This document shows positions 18,877-30,882 of a DNA stretch of 64,000 bases, piece after piece. Each line of letters starts with the position of its first letter. Position 1 is the stretch's first letter. The DNA is from Candidatus Blochmanniella camponoti (GTDB lineage Bacteria; Pseudomonadota; Gammaproteobacteria; Enterobacterales; Enterobacteriaceae). A model generated the notes under the pieces. The model worked only from the letters and a program-made list of their open reading frames with translations. It searched no databases and was not told the origin of the DNA. Location of the stretch: assembly GCF_023585825.1 (NCBI RefSeq), contig NZ_CP097751.1, forward strand, positions 620,001 through 684,000, read 5' to 3'. Both the position numbers and the translations under genes were made by a program.

Positions 18877-19743
18877 ATGAATTCTTTTGCTGTTTTTGGT
18901 AATCCGATTAAACATAGCAAATCAGCAGAAATTTATGCATTATTTGCACAGGAAATTGGAATATCAACAGAATACAACCTTAAATTGGCAGTACAAGATA
19001 ATTTCAATTGTTTATTATATAATTTTTTTGAGTTAGGTGGATTAGGAGCAAATATTACCTCTCCATTTAAAGAAAATGCATATTTTTTGTGTAATCAATT
19101 AACTGAACGAGCTGAAAAAGCTCGTTCAGTTAATACGATAAAAAAATTAAAAAACGGTACTTTGCTGGGAGATAATACTGATGGTATAGGATTTATTAGC
19201 GATTTAAAACGACTTAATTGGTTAGATAATAATAATCAAATCACTTCTCACACGCCTATGATAACGAATATTCTGTTAATTGGCGCTGGGGGCGCTGCAA
19301 AAGGAATTATTCCTATATTATTAACGACTATAACAACATGTCACATAAATATAGTAAACAGAACGTTTTCTCGGGCACAGGAATTGACATCTTATTATCA
19401 GGAAATAGGATATAAAAATATATCATGCCTACCTTTGTACAAATTACGTTATGACACCCATAAATATAGTTTAATTATTAATGCTACAACCAGCAATATA
19501 CACAATACTATTCCCAAAATACCATATTTTCTTATTACTCCTGACACTAAATGTTATGATTTATTTTACACAAAACAAGACACGTTGTTCATAACATGGT
19601 GTAAAAAAAATGGGTCAAATTATTGTGCAGACGGATTAGGTATGTTAGTAGGACAAGCGGCTCATTCATTTTTTTTATGGCATAATGCATTTCCTACTAT
19701 TGATCCTGTGATAAATCATTTAAGATCTACATGTTATATGTAA
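18877..19743 (+). CDS. aroE: Shikimate dehydrogenase
   Basis: Reduces 3-dehydroshikimate to shikimate with NADPH in chorismate and aromatic amino acid synthesis. It has 288 residues (E. coli 272). Substrate-site motif NITSPFKENA carries the catalytic Lys, DNTDGIGF the catalytic Asp, and GAGGAAKGI (near residue 135) the NADP-binding loop. A strong AAGGAGAT site precedes ATG 18877. The segment coding LTERAEKARSVNT contains a perfect 16-bp inverted repeat. Confidence 0.96.
   Translation: MNSFAVFGNPIKHSKSAEIYALFAQEIGISTEYNLKLAVQDNFNCLLYNFFELGGLGANITSPFKENAYFLCNQLTERAEKARSVNTIKKLKNGTLLGDNTDGIGFISDLKRLNWLDNNNQITSHTPMITNILLIGAGGAAKGIIPILLTTITTCHINIVNRTFSRAQELTSYYQEIGYKNISCLPLYKLRYDTHKYSLIINATTSNIHNTIPKIPYFLITPDTKCYDLFYTKQDTLFITWCKKNGSNYCADGLGMLVGQAAHSFFLWHNAFPTIDPVINHLRSTCYM
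19098..19134. repeat. 16-bp inverted repeat inside aroE
   Basis: 19098-19113 (ATTAACTGAACGAGCT) is the exact reverse complement of 19119-19134, with a 5-nt GAAAA loop. It lies in the coding sequence, about 75 codons into aroE, and the encoded residues still align with the E. coli protein. A hairpin of this strength within a coding region is unusual. Confidence 0.92.
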
Positions 19744-19853
19744 AATTGTATTGATTTGATAATATTATAAATATAGGGTATGATTTTTCATAAAGATTTA
19801 TTATTCTTTAAAAATATATTGTGCAGATGAAATCTATGATTTTTATAATTTAT

Positions 19854-19883
19854 TTGGATTTTAAAAAAAAAATCATATATAAT
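19854..19883 (+). promoter_or_regulatory. Candidate promoter of the lone 5S gene
   Basis: TTGGAT at 19854-19859 and TATAAT at 19878-19883 are separated by 18 nt, which includes a run of ten A. Predicted transcription would start about 40 nt before the mature 5S end. This suggests the gene is expressed independently of any 16S-23S operon. Confidence 0.5.
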
Positions 19884-19932
19884 ATGAAGTATTGAGTTGA
19901 TTTACTGGTATTTGTTTGATGATGAAAAATCA

Positions 19933-20052
19933 TACTTGGCGGCATTAGCGCGATAGTACCACCTGATTCCATTCCGAACTCAGAAGTGAAATGTCGTAGT
20001 ACCAATGGTAGTGTGGGGTATCCTCATGCGAGAGTAGGGGGCTGCCAAGTAT
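19933..20052 (+). rRNA. rrf: 5S ribosomal RNA, isolated
   Basis: 120 nt that align along their full length with E. coli 5S rRNA: CTTGGCGGCATTAGCGCG, CCGAACTCAGAAGTGAAA, GGTAGTGTGGGG and GCGAGAGTAGGG are recognisable, and the terminal stem TACTTGGC/GCCAAGTA closes. No 16S, 23S or rRNA-operon tRNA adjoins it: aroE ends 190 nt upstream and gloB converges 364 nt downstream. Its two sides match the neighbourhoods of E. coli rrnD (aroE) and rrnH (gloB-rnhA-dnaQ). Confidence 0.95.
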
Positions 20053-20416
20053 TTAAATTTAATGGAAATCTAATATCGAAGCTATAAAACAGTTAAAAAC
20101 AATACAGCTGAATGATTTTTTATGTTTATCTGGTAGATAAATTATTGTAATGTTTAACGAGTTTTTATCTGTTTACAGAAAATAAAAATATACTAAACAG
20201 TAATATAATATTGCAGCTTTAATTTTTTAATATTTTATTATATGTTATATGTATATTTATAGGCTTGAAAAGCAATTGTAACCACAATTAGAACTAACGT
20301 GCGTATAAGATAAAATTGAATAAAAAGTTTTAATTGGAAATGTAATTAATTTTTTAAAATAAAAAATTATAATAAAAAGTAATGACTGAAATTCAGTAAC
20401 TATACTACAATAACGA
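20053..20416. other. Spacer between 5S rRNA and gloB
   Basis: No gene or tRNA is seen in these 364 nt; the aspU, dkgB and mltD genes of the E. coli neighbourhood are gone. A short stem TTTATCT-GGT-AGATAAA at 20125-20141 is the only structure noted and could act as a weak 5S terminator. Confidence 0.5.
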
Positions 20417-21172
20417 CTAAAACGAATCTTTTTTCTTACGTAATTCAGAAAAAACTTGCCATTCTTCTTTAAGGTTACAGGATAAATTTAATGATTTTTT
20501 TATATCTGAATTACCACAACGAAAGAAAGGATTAACCTTTAGCTCTAAATCTAGCGTTGTTGGCACGGTGGGTTGGTTGCGGTTATATAACTTAATGATC
20601 TTATTGCGATAATTAATAATGGATTGATCTTGAGGTAAAATAGAAATAGCGAAGTTAACATTAGATAAAGTATATTCGTGTCCGCTGAAAATTAAGGTAT
20701 TATGAGGAAGATGTCTAATTTTTAGAAAAGATTCATACATATTTTGAGCAAATCCTATACAGATTTTACCACAACCCGCAGAAAATACAGTATCTCCGCA
20801 AAATAACCAGGGTGCGCTATAAAAACCAATATGCCCCAATGTATGCCCAGGCAAATTGAGAACTTTAAATTTTTTCTTTAATAATACAAAATCATCTCCT
20901 TCTGATACCAAGAAGTGAGAGCCATTATTTTTGGTTTCCATGGGACCATAAACAATTGTTTTTGGAAAATGTTGAATTAACGGAGCTACTCCATTGACAT
21001 GATCAATATGATTATGAGTCAATAAAATTGCTCGTAATCTAAATTGGAATTTTTTTAAAATATCTAGTACCTTTATTGCTTCTCCAGGATCAATAATTAT
21101 GCATTCATTTTTATAATTATATAAAAACCAAATATAATTAGTGCTTAATACCGGGATTCTAATGATATTCAT
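20417..21172 (-). CDS. gloB: Hydroxyacylglutathione hydrolase (glyoxalase II)
   Basis: Hydrolyses S-lactoylglutathione, the second step of methylglyoxal detoxification. It has 251 residues, exactly the E. coli length. The metallo-beta-lactamase motif THNHIDH near residue 52 keeps HxHxDH, and further ligands are in LPGHTLGHIGFY, FCGDTVF and SGHEYT. The gene runs minus-strand towards the 5S rRNA. Confidence 0.96.
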   Translation of the reverse strand: MNIIRIPVLSTNYIWFLYNYKNECIIIDPGEAIKVLDILKKFQFRLRAILLTHNHIDHVNGVAPLIQHFPKTIVYGPMETKNNGSHFLVSEGDDFVLLKKKFKVLNLPGHTLGHIGFYSAPWLFCGDTVFSAGCGKICIGFAQNMYESFLKIRHLPHNTLIFSGHEYTLSNVNFAISILPQDQSIINYRNKIIKLYNRNQPTVPTTLDLELKVNPFFRCGNSDIKKSLNLSCNLKEEWQVFSELRKKKDSF

Positions 21173-21497
21173 GATTAATCGCAGTGATACAAATTTAAAA
21201 TAAGTATTTTAAAATTTTTTCAGAAATATTCAATGGATAAAAATATTATTTTTAGTACTTAGATTAAGTGTTTCAAATATAAATATAAGTGCAATAGAAA
21301 TTTCGTAAATTATGAGTAAATAGTGTTGTATCGTTGTTAAATCAGAAGATATATAAGTTTAATTCATAAGAGTTTCGATACATAAGAACTTTATATAATA
21401 AAATTATATGTCTATAAATATATATGCGCATACATATAATAATTATTATAATTATATGATTAATTATGTAAGAATACTAATTCCGATAATATTATTA
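21173..21497. other. Spacer between gloB and rnhA
   Basis: These 325 nt are very AT-rich with no credible frame; E. coli yafS lies here. Only short AT palindromes are seen. Confidence 0.5.
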
Positions 21498-21953
21498 TTA
21501 ATAAAAATCTTCATTTAGAGGGCATTTAGCAGCTAATCGAGCTAATTGATCGCATCGTTCATTATCTGGATGTCCAGTATGGCTTTTTAACCAATTCCAA
21601 TGTATAATACTATGAATTTGTATCGCTACATCTAGACGTTGCCATAAATCAATATTTTTTACTAATTTTTCTTCAGAGGTTTTCCAGTGATGTTTTTTCC
21701 ATATATGAATCCATTGAGTAATGCCATGTAACAAATATTGGCTGTCAGTATTTAAAATGATTTGACAGGGATTTTTGAGCGATTCTAATGCGATAATAGC
21801 TGCCATTAATTCCATACGATTATTGGTAGTCAAGCGGTACCCAACACTAAATTCTTTCTTATGTTGTTTATACCGTAATATCGCAGCACAACCACCTGGA
21901 CCTGGATTACCAAGGCATGACCCATCCGTAAAAATTTCTATTTTTTTATACAT
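21498..21953 (-). CDS. rnhA: Ribonuclease HI
   Basis: Cleaves the RNA strand of RNA-DNA hybrids. It has 151 residues (E. coli 155). All four metal-binding acids are present: D in [15 protein letters not shown] (residue 10), E in [11 protein letters not shown] in LNTDSQYLL, and D in [13 protein letters not shown]. It is divergent from dnaQ with a 58-nt spacer, as in E. coli. Confidence 0.97.
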   Translation of the reverse strand: MYKKIEIFTDGSCLGNPGPGGCAAILRYKQHKKEFSVGYRLTTNNRMELMAAIIALESLKNPCQIILNTDSQYLLHGITQWIHIWKKHHWKTSEEKLVKNIDLWQRLDVAIQIHSIIHWNWLKSHTGHPDNERCDQLARLAAKCPLNEDFY

Positions 21954-22011
21954 ATTATAGGATATATTATTATTTCAATTCAAATAACTAGTGTGACACA
22001 AATGAAAAGCT

Positions 22012-22761
22012 ATGAGCACTAATATTATACGACAAATTGTTTTAGATACTGAAACCACTGGCATGAACAAGTTTGGACCACATTATGAAGGACATAGGAT
22101 TATTGAAATAGGTGCGGTAGAGATAATAAACCGTCATTTAACTGATAACACATTCCATGTTTATCTGAAACCAAATCGTATGATTGATATTGAGGCCATC
22201 CAGATACATGGAATTAGCGATCAATTTTTAAAAAATAAACCAACTTTTGCAGAAATAATAAATGAATTTTTAACATTCATTCGAGGGAGTGAATTAATTA
22301 TTCATAATGCTCCTTTTGATCTAGGATTTCTTAATCAAGAATTACGAATTTGCAAGGCAAACTCAAAAAAAATAGAATCTTACTGCACTATAATTGATAG
22401 CTTAAAATTAGCTCGAAAAAAATTTCCAGGACAACGTAATAGTTTAGATGCATTATGCGAACGTTATTTTATTAATAACGGCAATCGACGCAATTTACAT
22501 AGCGCATTGCTCGATGCACGACTTCTAGCTAATGTATTTTTGTCTATGAGTGGAGGTCAAATAAAAATGAAATTTATGGAAGTAACGAATACAAATATAT
22601 CAAATAATAAAATCAATAATATAATAGGACCAAACTCTACAAAATGTGTAAGTAAAAAATCATTAAAAATCATTTATGCTAATGAACAAGAAAAATTAGC
22701 TCACGAAGAATATTTAGATAGCATACAACAGTTAAATAAATACTGTATATGGCGACAATAA
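22012..22761 (+). CDS. dnaQ: DNA polymerase III epsilon subunit
   Basis: The 3'-5' proofreading exonuclease of the replicative polymerase. It has 249 residues (E. coli 243). The DEDDh motifs are present: VLDTETTG near residue 12, LIIHNAPFDLGFLN near residue 97, and HSALLDARLLA with the catalytic His and Asp near residue 162. The C-terminal region that binds the alpha subunit is retained but asparagine- and lysine-rich. Proofreading is therefore predicted to be intact. Confidence 0.97.
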   Translation: MSTNIIRQIVLDTETTGMNKFGPHYEGHRIIEIGAVEIINRHLTDNTFHVYLKPNRMIDIEAIQIHGISDQFLKNKPTFAEIINEFLTFIRGSELIIHNAPFDLGFLNQELRICKANSKKIESYCTIIDSLKLARKKFPGQRNSLDALCERYFINNGNRRNLHSALLDARLLANVFLSMSGGQIKMKFMEVTNTNISNNKINNIIGPNSTKCVSKKSLKIIYANEQEKLAHEEYLDSIQQLNKYCIWRQ

Positions 22762-22981
22762 TAATAATGTAACAAAATAATAATTTTCAGTTTATTTTTT
22801 ATAATAAAATAAAGCAGTAGATATGTTTGTATGTAGCATAAATATACTCTATATTACAGATAAGGTTTAAATTGAAATAAATATATTTTTTACGAATTTT
22901 TATTAAAAACTTCACGTCTCTAATTTGTTAGTTAGGCACAATACATAATATCATAACATATTATTTTTTGAAGGAGTAATC

Positions 22982-23569
22982 ATGTATCATGATATAATTT
23001 ATAAAGAATTTAATGAAACTATAAAAATGATGCAGATATTTTCTGGTGAAAAACATAACATTCAAGCAATAGAATCATCTGCAAAACTTATTGCTAATAC
23101 TTTTAAAAAAGGAGGAAAAGTATTGTCCTGTGGCAATGGTGGTTCACACTGTAATGCTATGCACTTTTCAGAAGAGCTGACTGGACGTTATAGAAGCAAT
23201 CGTGCAGGTTATGCAGCGATAGCTATTTCTGATCCCTCATATTTATCGTGTGTTGGTAATGATTTTGGGTACAAATATATTTTTTCCCGTTATATTGAAT
23301 CTATTGGAAATGAGAAAGACGTACTATTTGCTATTTCTACTTCTGGAGAATCAACCAATATTTTATATGCCATAGAAGCAGCGTACAAACAAAGTATGAA
23401 AATAATTTTCTTGACTGGAGAAAAAAAAGAAAACAAATTATCTAATTACATAGATATAGAAATTTGTGCACCATATGCAAGTTATCTTGATTATATTCAA
23501 GAAATTCATATTAAAATAATCCATTTACTTATCCTGCTTATAGAAAAAGAAATGGCGTTCATTTCGTGA
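22982..23569 (+). CDS. gmhA: Sedoheptulose-7-phosphate isomerase
   Basis: Converts sedoheptulose 7-phosphate to D-glycero-manno-heptose 7-phosphate, the first step of heptose synthesis for the LPS inner core. It has 195 residues (E. coli GmhA 192). SIS-domain motifs [25 protein letters not shown] and [11 protein letters not shown] are clear, and E/H residues of the active site occur in [22 protein letters not shown] site lies 5 nt before ATG 22982. Its survival suggests that the cell still builds some heptose-bearing LPS core. Confidence 0.96.
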   Translation: MYHDIIYKEFNETIKMMQIFSGEKHNIQAIESSAKLIANTFKKGGKVLSCGNGGSHCNAMHFSEELTGRYRSNRAGYAAIAISDPSYLSCVGNDFGYKYIFSRYIESIGNEKDVLFAISTSGESTNILYAIEAAYKQSMKIIFLTGEKKENKLSNYIDIEICAPYASYLDYIQEIHIKIIHLLILLIEKEMAFIS

Positions 23570-23774
23570 GAAATGATGAAAATTGATGTCAATGTACACC
23601 TATGCATAAAGAAGGATATCATATAAATAGAAACAAAAAATGTGTTTACTTGTTTTTTTTGTACAAACTTGATACACTTTAGATCTGGATGTGTTCCAAA
23701 GAACTAAATTTTTGTGTCTATAAAAAGTAGAATATATTGTATTGTGCACTACAAGTAGGGTTTGGTAAGCAAAT

Positions 23775-23848
23775 GCCGATATAGCTCAGATAGGCAGAGC
23801 AGCGCATTCGTAATGCGAAGGATATAGGTTCAAATCCTATTATCGGCA
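23775..23848 (+). tRNA. thrW: tRNA-Thr (anticodon CGU)
   Basis: The acceptor GCCGATA pairs with TATCGGC, the anticodon stem GCGCATTCGTAATGCG presents CGT, and the T arm is AGGTTCAAATCCT. It is nearly identical to E. coli thrW. No CCA is encoded. With UGU and GGU at the window start, this is the third threonine isoacceptor here. Confidence 0.95.
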
Positions 23849-23977
23849 TAATGTAATGCAATTGCAATGTAAATATTTTGTTTGTTGACTTAAATAATTT
23901 TTACTTATAATTATACACCTGTATCCATCGAGCAACACAAACCTGTTACTTTACTTGCTATACGATGCAAGAGATAT

Positions 23978-24580
23978 TTACAATTGAGAGAAATTTTCAG
24001 AAAGATAATCAACTACCCCTTTTTGTGATGCTTCTAGTCCCTTTTTATTTTTGTTCCATTGAGCAGGACATAGTAAACCATGAACCTCATGAAACTTCAA
24101 GGCATCTACCATACGAATCATTTCATCAAAATTTCTACCAAAAGGTAAATCATTAACTACCTGATGACGTATCACTCCCGATTTGTCTATTAAGAAAGAA
24201 GCGCGTAAAGCCACGCCTTTATTCGAGTGTTCAATACCATATTTTTTAATAATTTCACGTTTTATATCAGAAACCATAGCATATTTCAATAATCCAATCC
24301 CGCCCTGACTTACAGGAATTTGTCTCCAAGCATTGTGCACGAAAACTGAATCTATAGAAACCCCAATGACTTCCACATTTCGTTTCTGAAACTCAACATA
24401 ACGTTTGTCGCAAGCAATCAATTCCGATGGACACACAAAAGTGAAATCCATAGGCCAAAAAAACACTATTGCTTCCTTTTTATTAATATAATTTAATAAA
24501 TTAAAATTATCTACAATTTCACCATTTCCTAATACTGCGGAAGAAGTAAAATCTGGAGCACAATGACTAACTAATACCAT
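23978..24580 (-). CDS. 2-Cys peroxiredoxin (AhpC/TSA family)
   Basis: Reduces hydrogen peroxide and organic peroxides through a redox-active cysteine. It has 200 residues. The peroxidatic Cys lies in DFTFVCPSE near residue 50, with the conserved Pro/Thr context, and the resolving Cys in GLLCPAQWNKNKKGL near residue 170. The C-terminal extension with a YF-like end (VVDYLSENF) places it in the typical 2-Cys, Prx1/AhpC group. It sits alone on the minus strand; no ahpF or thioredoxin gene adjoins, so its reductant cannot be named. The exact subfamily name (ahpC or tsa-like) is uncertain. Confidence 0.92.
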   Translation of the reverse strand: MVLVSHCAPDFTSSAVLGNGEIVDNFNLLNYINKKEAIVFFWPMDFTFVCPSELIACDKRYVEFQKRNVEVIGVSIDSVFVHNAWRQIPVSQGGIGLLKYAMVSDIKREIIKKYGIEHSNKGVALRASFLIDKSGVIRHQVVNDLPFGRNFDEMIRMVDALKFHEVHGLLCPAQWNKNKKGLEASQKGVVDYLSENFSQL

Positions 24581-27135
<2,555 letters not shown>

Positions 27136-27208
27136 TACTGAATTTACATTTAGTATTTTTTTTAATTAGACTCAATAATTCAAACTATTTATAAAACAGG
27201 AAGTATAC

Positions 27209-27562
27209 ATGAACATATTTATTAATGCTGCTTGGGCAAGTATCAATGCTAACTCTAACTCTCAGAGTAATCCGTATTCCTTAGTAATCATGTTAACAGT
27301 ATTTGCTGGAATTTTTTATTTTATGATCTTTAGACCACAACAAAAACGTAATAAAATTCATAAAGAATTATTAAGCTCCATCTCTAAAGGAGACGAAATC
27401 CTAACTAATGGAGGGTTAGTCGGGCGTGTAGTCAAAGTTACAGAAACAGGTTATATCTTTGTTATTCTCAATGACAAAAATGACACTAATGGCAATGAAA
27501 TATTGATTAAGCGTGACTGTGTTACTGCTATTTTACCTAAAGGCACTATGAAAGCATTATAA
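27209..27562 (+). CDS. yajC: Sec translocon accessory protein YajC
   Basis: A small single-span inner-membrane protein that associates with SecD and SecF. It has 117 residues (E. coli 110). A hydrophobic segment (VIMLTVFAGIFYFMIFRPQQKR, about residues 26-47) is followed by the cytosolic motif KGDEILTNGGLVGRVVKV. CAGGAAG lies upstream of the ATG. Followed after 27 nt by secD. Confidence 0.95.
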   Translation: MNIFINAAWASINANSNSQSNPYSLVIMLTVFAGIFYFMIFRPQQKRNKIHKELLSSISKGDEILTNGGLVGRVVKVTETGYIFVILNDKNDTNGNEILIKRDCVTAILPKGTMKAL

Positions 27563-27589
27563 TTTCAATATAGATTGAGATAATATTTT

Positions 27590-29449
27590 GTGTTAAATAA
27601 TTATCCGTTATGGAAGTATCTTTCGGTTATCTTAGTATTTGTTACTAGTATAATCTACACATTACCGAGTTTATATAGGGATCACCCTACAATATATATT
27701 GCTCAATGTGCTTTAGATAAAAACTATCAAGAGATGGATGATATTTTATTATGTCAAATAAAAAAAATACTAACATACGAAAAAATAATTAATAAATCTA
27801 TTGTATTGCAAGCAAATAAAATTCGAATACAATTTTTTCATGAACAAGATCAACTACAAGCTTACCAAAAACTATCAACTATTTTTTCAAAGAAGTATCA
27901 GATATTACTTTGTAATACTCCAAACATACCACATTGGTTATCTGCAATAAAAGCTAAGCCTATAAAATTAGGATTGGATTTATGCGGTGGAATATATTTT
28001 GTAATACATGCAAATACGAAAACTGTACTAGATAAATTCCAAGAACAATATATTGATTCTTTAAGAACTATCTTATTTGAAAAAAACATTTCCTATTTAA
28101 AAATATACAAAATTAAAAATCATGATATTGAAATTAATTTTCAAAATTCTAATTATAGAAATAAAGCAATTTTACCTTTATCTGAAATAGATAATGACCT
28201 AATATTGCATGCAATGGGAACCAACAAATTACATGTGATTTTTTCTGAAAGAAAAAAAAATGCAATTCGTGAGCACGCAATACATCAAAATTGTACTATT
28301 TTACATCATCGTATCCATCAGTTAGGTATTACTGAGCCATTAGTACAACGTCATGGAAGTGATCGTATTATTATAGAATTACCCGGTTTTCAAGATATTG
28401 AAAAGATCAGAGAGATGCTTGGTACCACGGCAAGCCTGGAGTTTCGACTGGTTAATTCAGCAATAAGTGAATTTGAAATAAATAATAATTTAATTCCAGA
28501 AGATTCTGAGATAAAATTAAGTAATAATGGTTATTTAATACCATTATATAAACGAATAGTATTATCAGGAGACAATATTATTAATTCTAATGTTAGTTTA
28601 GATGAATATAATCGACCTCAAGTGAATATTTCTTTAGATAAAACAGGTAGTACCTTAATTTCTAATTTTACCAAAAATAATATTGGAAAAGCCATAGCTA
28701 CTTTATTCGTAGAATACAAAGATAACGGAAAAAAAGATTCTAAAGGTCATGCTATTTTAATTAAACATGAAAAAGTTATTAATATTGCTACTATTCAATC
28801 TCAATTAAGTGATAATTTCCGTATTTCCGGAATCAACAATTTAAATGAAGCACGTCATCTTTCGTTATTATTACGTATGGGGAATTTAGCGGCACCTATT
28901 CATATTGAAGAAGAACGCATGATTGGCCCTATACTTGGTAAACAAAACATTGTACGAGGATTTACCGCATGTGCTTTAGGATTATTAACTTCTATATGCT
29001 TTATGATTTTATGGTATCATTATTTTGGATTAATCGCTAGTGTTGCTTTAATTGCTAATTTAATACTCATGATAAGTACGATGTCTATAATCCCAGGAAT
29101 AGTGTTAACTATGCCAAGTATAGTGGGAATAATATTGACTTTATCCGTAGCTGTAGATGCAAATGTATTAATTAACGAAAGAATCAAAGAAGAAATAAAA
29201 CAAGGTAAACCAGTACAATACGCTATATACACAGGATATCGTAAAGCACTTACTAGTATTGTAGATGCAAATATTACAACTATTATCACTTCCATTATAT
29301 TATATTTAATTGGTACAGGACCAATTAAAGGATTCGCTATTACTACTATTATTGGAGTAGGCACATCAATGTTTACATCTATTGTTGGTACTCGTGCTGT
29401 TGTTAATTTAGTCTATGGGAAAAGACGTATTAATAAGCTATCCATTTAA
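27590..29449 (+). CDS. secD: Protein export subunit SecD, GTG start
   Basis: With SecF, uses the proton gradient to pull proteins out of the Sec channel on the periplasmic side. It has 619 residues (E. coli 615), starting at GTG 27590 (MLNNYPLWKYLSVI, matching E. coli MLNRYPLWKY). Helix 1 is followed by a long periplasmic domain with GLDLCGGIYFV, then five helices from about residue 450 including VDANVLINERIKEE, the conserved Asp-bearing helix. A poly(A) run of nine lies at 28252-28260. Confidence 0.97.
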   Translation: MLNNYPLWKYLSVILVFVTSIIYTLPSLYRDHPTIYIAQCALDKNYQEMDDILLCQIKKILTYEKIINKSIVLQANKIRIQFFHEQDQLQAYQKLSTIFSKKYQILLCNTPNIPHWLSAIKAKPIKLGLDLCGGIYFVIHANTKTVLDKFQEQYIDSLRTILFEKNISYLKIYKIKNHDIEINFQNSNYRNKAILPLSEIDNDLILHAMGTNKLHVIFSERKKNAIREHAIHQNCTILHHRIHQLGITEPLVQRHGSDRIIIELPGFQDIEKIREMLGTTASLEFRLVNSAISEFEINNNLIPEDSEIKLSNNGYLIPLYKRIVLSGDNIINSNVSLDEYNRPQVNISLDKTGSTLISNFTKNNIGKAIATLFVEYKDNGKKDSKGHAILIKHEKVINIATIQSQLSDNFRISGINNLNEARHLSLLLRMGNLAAPIHIEEERMIGPILGKQNIVRGFTACALGLLTSICFMILWYHYFGLIASVALIANLILMISTMSIIPGIVLTMPSIVGIILTLSVAVDANVLINERIKEEIKQGKPVQYAIYTGYRKALTSIVDANITTIITSIILYLIGTGPIKGFAITTIIGVGTSMFTSIVGTRAVVNLVYGKRRINKLSI

Positions 29450-29508
29450 CTTTTTAACTTTTTAGATCGTATATACCAATTTATACATTTTAATTGAATT
29501 TCTTTAAA

Positions 29509-30426
29509 ATGAGTGAAAGTTATTATAAAATTTATGATTTTCTTGCATGGAAACGTTTAATATTTTTTTTATCGATATTTTTATTCTTTATTTCATGCTG
29601 TACTATAATAACGCGCGGTTTTAACTGGGGGATAGATTTTACTGGAGGTATGTCAGTTGAAATTACTTCAGAAAAAGATGTAAATATCATTAATATTCAA
29701 AATATTCTAGTTCAATCAGGATTCAAAAACCCTATCGTGCAACATTTTGGTTCCCCGAAAGATATCATGATACGATTACCATTGGATCCTAATGAAAATA
29801 AGATTAATCAACACACTATAAGTACAGTACTATATACTTTACGACAAGGTATTGTTCAAAATTTTTTCGTTAAACAAGTAAATTGGATTGGTCCCAGCGT
29901 TCATAGTCAACTGATAAATACAGGAATAATAGCTTTATTAGTCGCATTAATATGCATCTTAGTATATATAACTTTTCGTTTTGAATGGAGATTGGCAACT
30001 GGAGTAGTCATATCTTTAACATATGATATGATAGTTATTTTAGGTATATTATCTTTGTTTGCTATTAAAATAGATTCCACCATTATTGCTGCCCTAATGT
30101 CAGCAATTGGTTACTCTATTAATGATAAAATTGTCATTTTTGATAGAATTAGAGAAAATTTCTATTATATACCTGTATCAAAATCTATAGACATATTTAA
30201 TATCTCATTGAGTCAAGTATTAAGTAGAACTATTATAACTTCGGTTACAACTATTATGGTACTACTGATACTACTAGTTTGGGGGGGGGATATATTACAC
30301 GGATTTGCAGTTACTTTATTACTTGGAACTATTATTGGCACAGTATCATCTATATATATAGCTTCAGCGTTAGCATTCAAATTTGGTACTGCACGTGATC
30401 ATTTTATAAAAATTAATAAAAAATAA
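29509..30426 (+). CDS. secF: Protein export subunit SecF
   Basis: The partner of SecD in proton-driven late translocation. From ATG 29509 it has 305 residues (E. coli 323), slightly shorter at both ends. An in-frame TTG at 29494 would add five residues and is less likely. GFNWGIDFTGGMSVEIT is the SecD/F signature, with six predicted helices and IGYSINDKIVIFDRIRENF near residue 205. Near the end, VWGGDILHGF is encoded by a run of nine G (30281-30289), a striking homopolymer in this AT-rich DNA, but the frame stays intact. Confidence 0.96.
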   Translation: MSESYYKIYDFLAWKRLIFFLSIFLFFISCCTIITRGFNWGIDFTGGMSVEITSEKDVNIINIQNILVQSGFKNPIVQHFGSPKDIMIRLPLDPNENKINQHTISTVLYTLRQGIVQNFFVKQVNWIGPSVHSQLINTGIIALLVALICILVYITFRFEWRLATGVVISLTYDMIVILGILSLFAIKIDSTIIAALMSAIGYSINDKIVIFDRIRENFYYIPVSKSIDIFNISLSQVLSRTIITSVTTIMVLLILLVWGGDILHGFAVTLLLGTIIGTVSSIYIASALAFKFGTARDHFIKINKK

Positions 30427-30465
30427 AATTTTTTCACTACTGATTTTATATATTTGCTTAACAAA

Positions 30466-30493
30466 CACCAAAAATATAATAGTATTTTTGGTG
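30466..30493. terminator. Inverted repeat after secF, likely terminator
   Basis: CACCAAAAATA (30466-30476) pairs with TATTTTTGGTG (30483-30493) around a 6-nt loop, 40 nt after the secF stop. A U-rich stretch lies in the 3' arm but not behind it. Probably the end of the tgt-yajC-secD-secF transcript. Confidence 0.55.
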
Positions 30494-30597
30494 CCATAGG
30501 AATACTGATTGATATTATTGTTGACATAAGTGTTTTGGAATACAGTTTGTACATGATGTATGATTTATATTTTAAACAAAATTAAATTTGTAACAAC

Positions 30598-30632
30598 AAT
30601 ACGTATGCGTTATAAATTAACGCATACGTATT
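30598..30632. repeat. 15-bp perfect stem with 5-nt loop
   Basis: AATACGTATGCGTTA (30598-30612) is the exact reverse complement of 30618-30632, around the loop TAAAT. It is richer in GC than its surroundings and lies between secF and ribD. It may be a second terminator or a stable small RNA element. Confidence 0.9.
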
Positions 30633-30882
30633 TAAGTATCAATAAACATTACTACAATTAATATATAAACAAATGAAATCTAATACATTATTATGTAATC
30701 AAATATTAGCTGTGGTATTCGTATCACATGGCTGATTATAACTTCAACATTTACTGAATAATTTATTAGTATCATGACATATCGAGAGATCCAAAACAAT
30801 AGTACTCTCGTAATATCGGATTTAAATTATTTTTTATTAATAAAAATTGATCATATAAAAATATATTTAGTTTCACGATCTC

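Larger units (their letters stand above)
30427..30882. other. secF-ribD spacer with two hairpins
   Basis: No gene is seen in these 456 nt; E. coli has tsx, yajI and nrdR between these genes. The two inverted repeats at 30466-30493 and 30598-30632 are listed separately. The rest is AT-rich without features. Confidence 0.6.

Noticed and set aside
22762..22981. tRNA-Asp (aspV) expected after dnaQ
   Set aside because: No cloverleaf with a GUC anticodon is present in this spacer.
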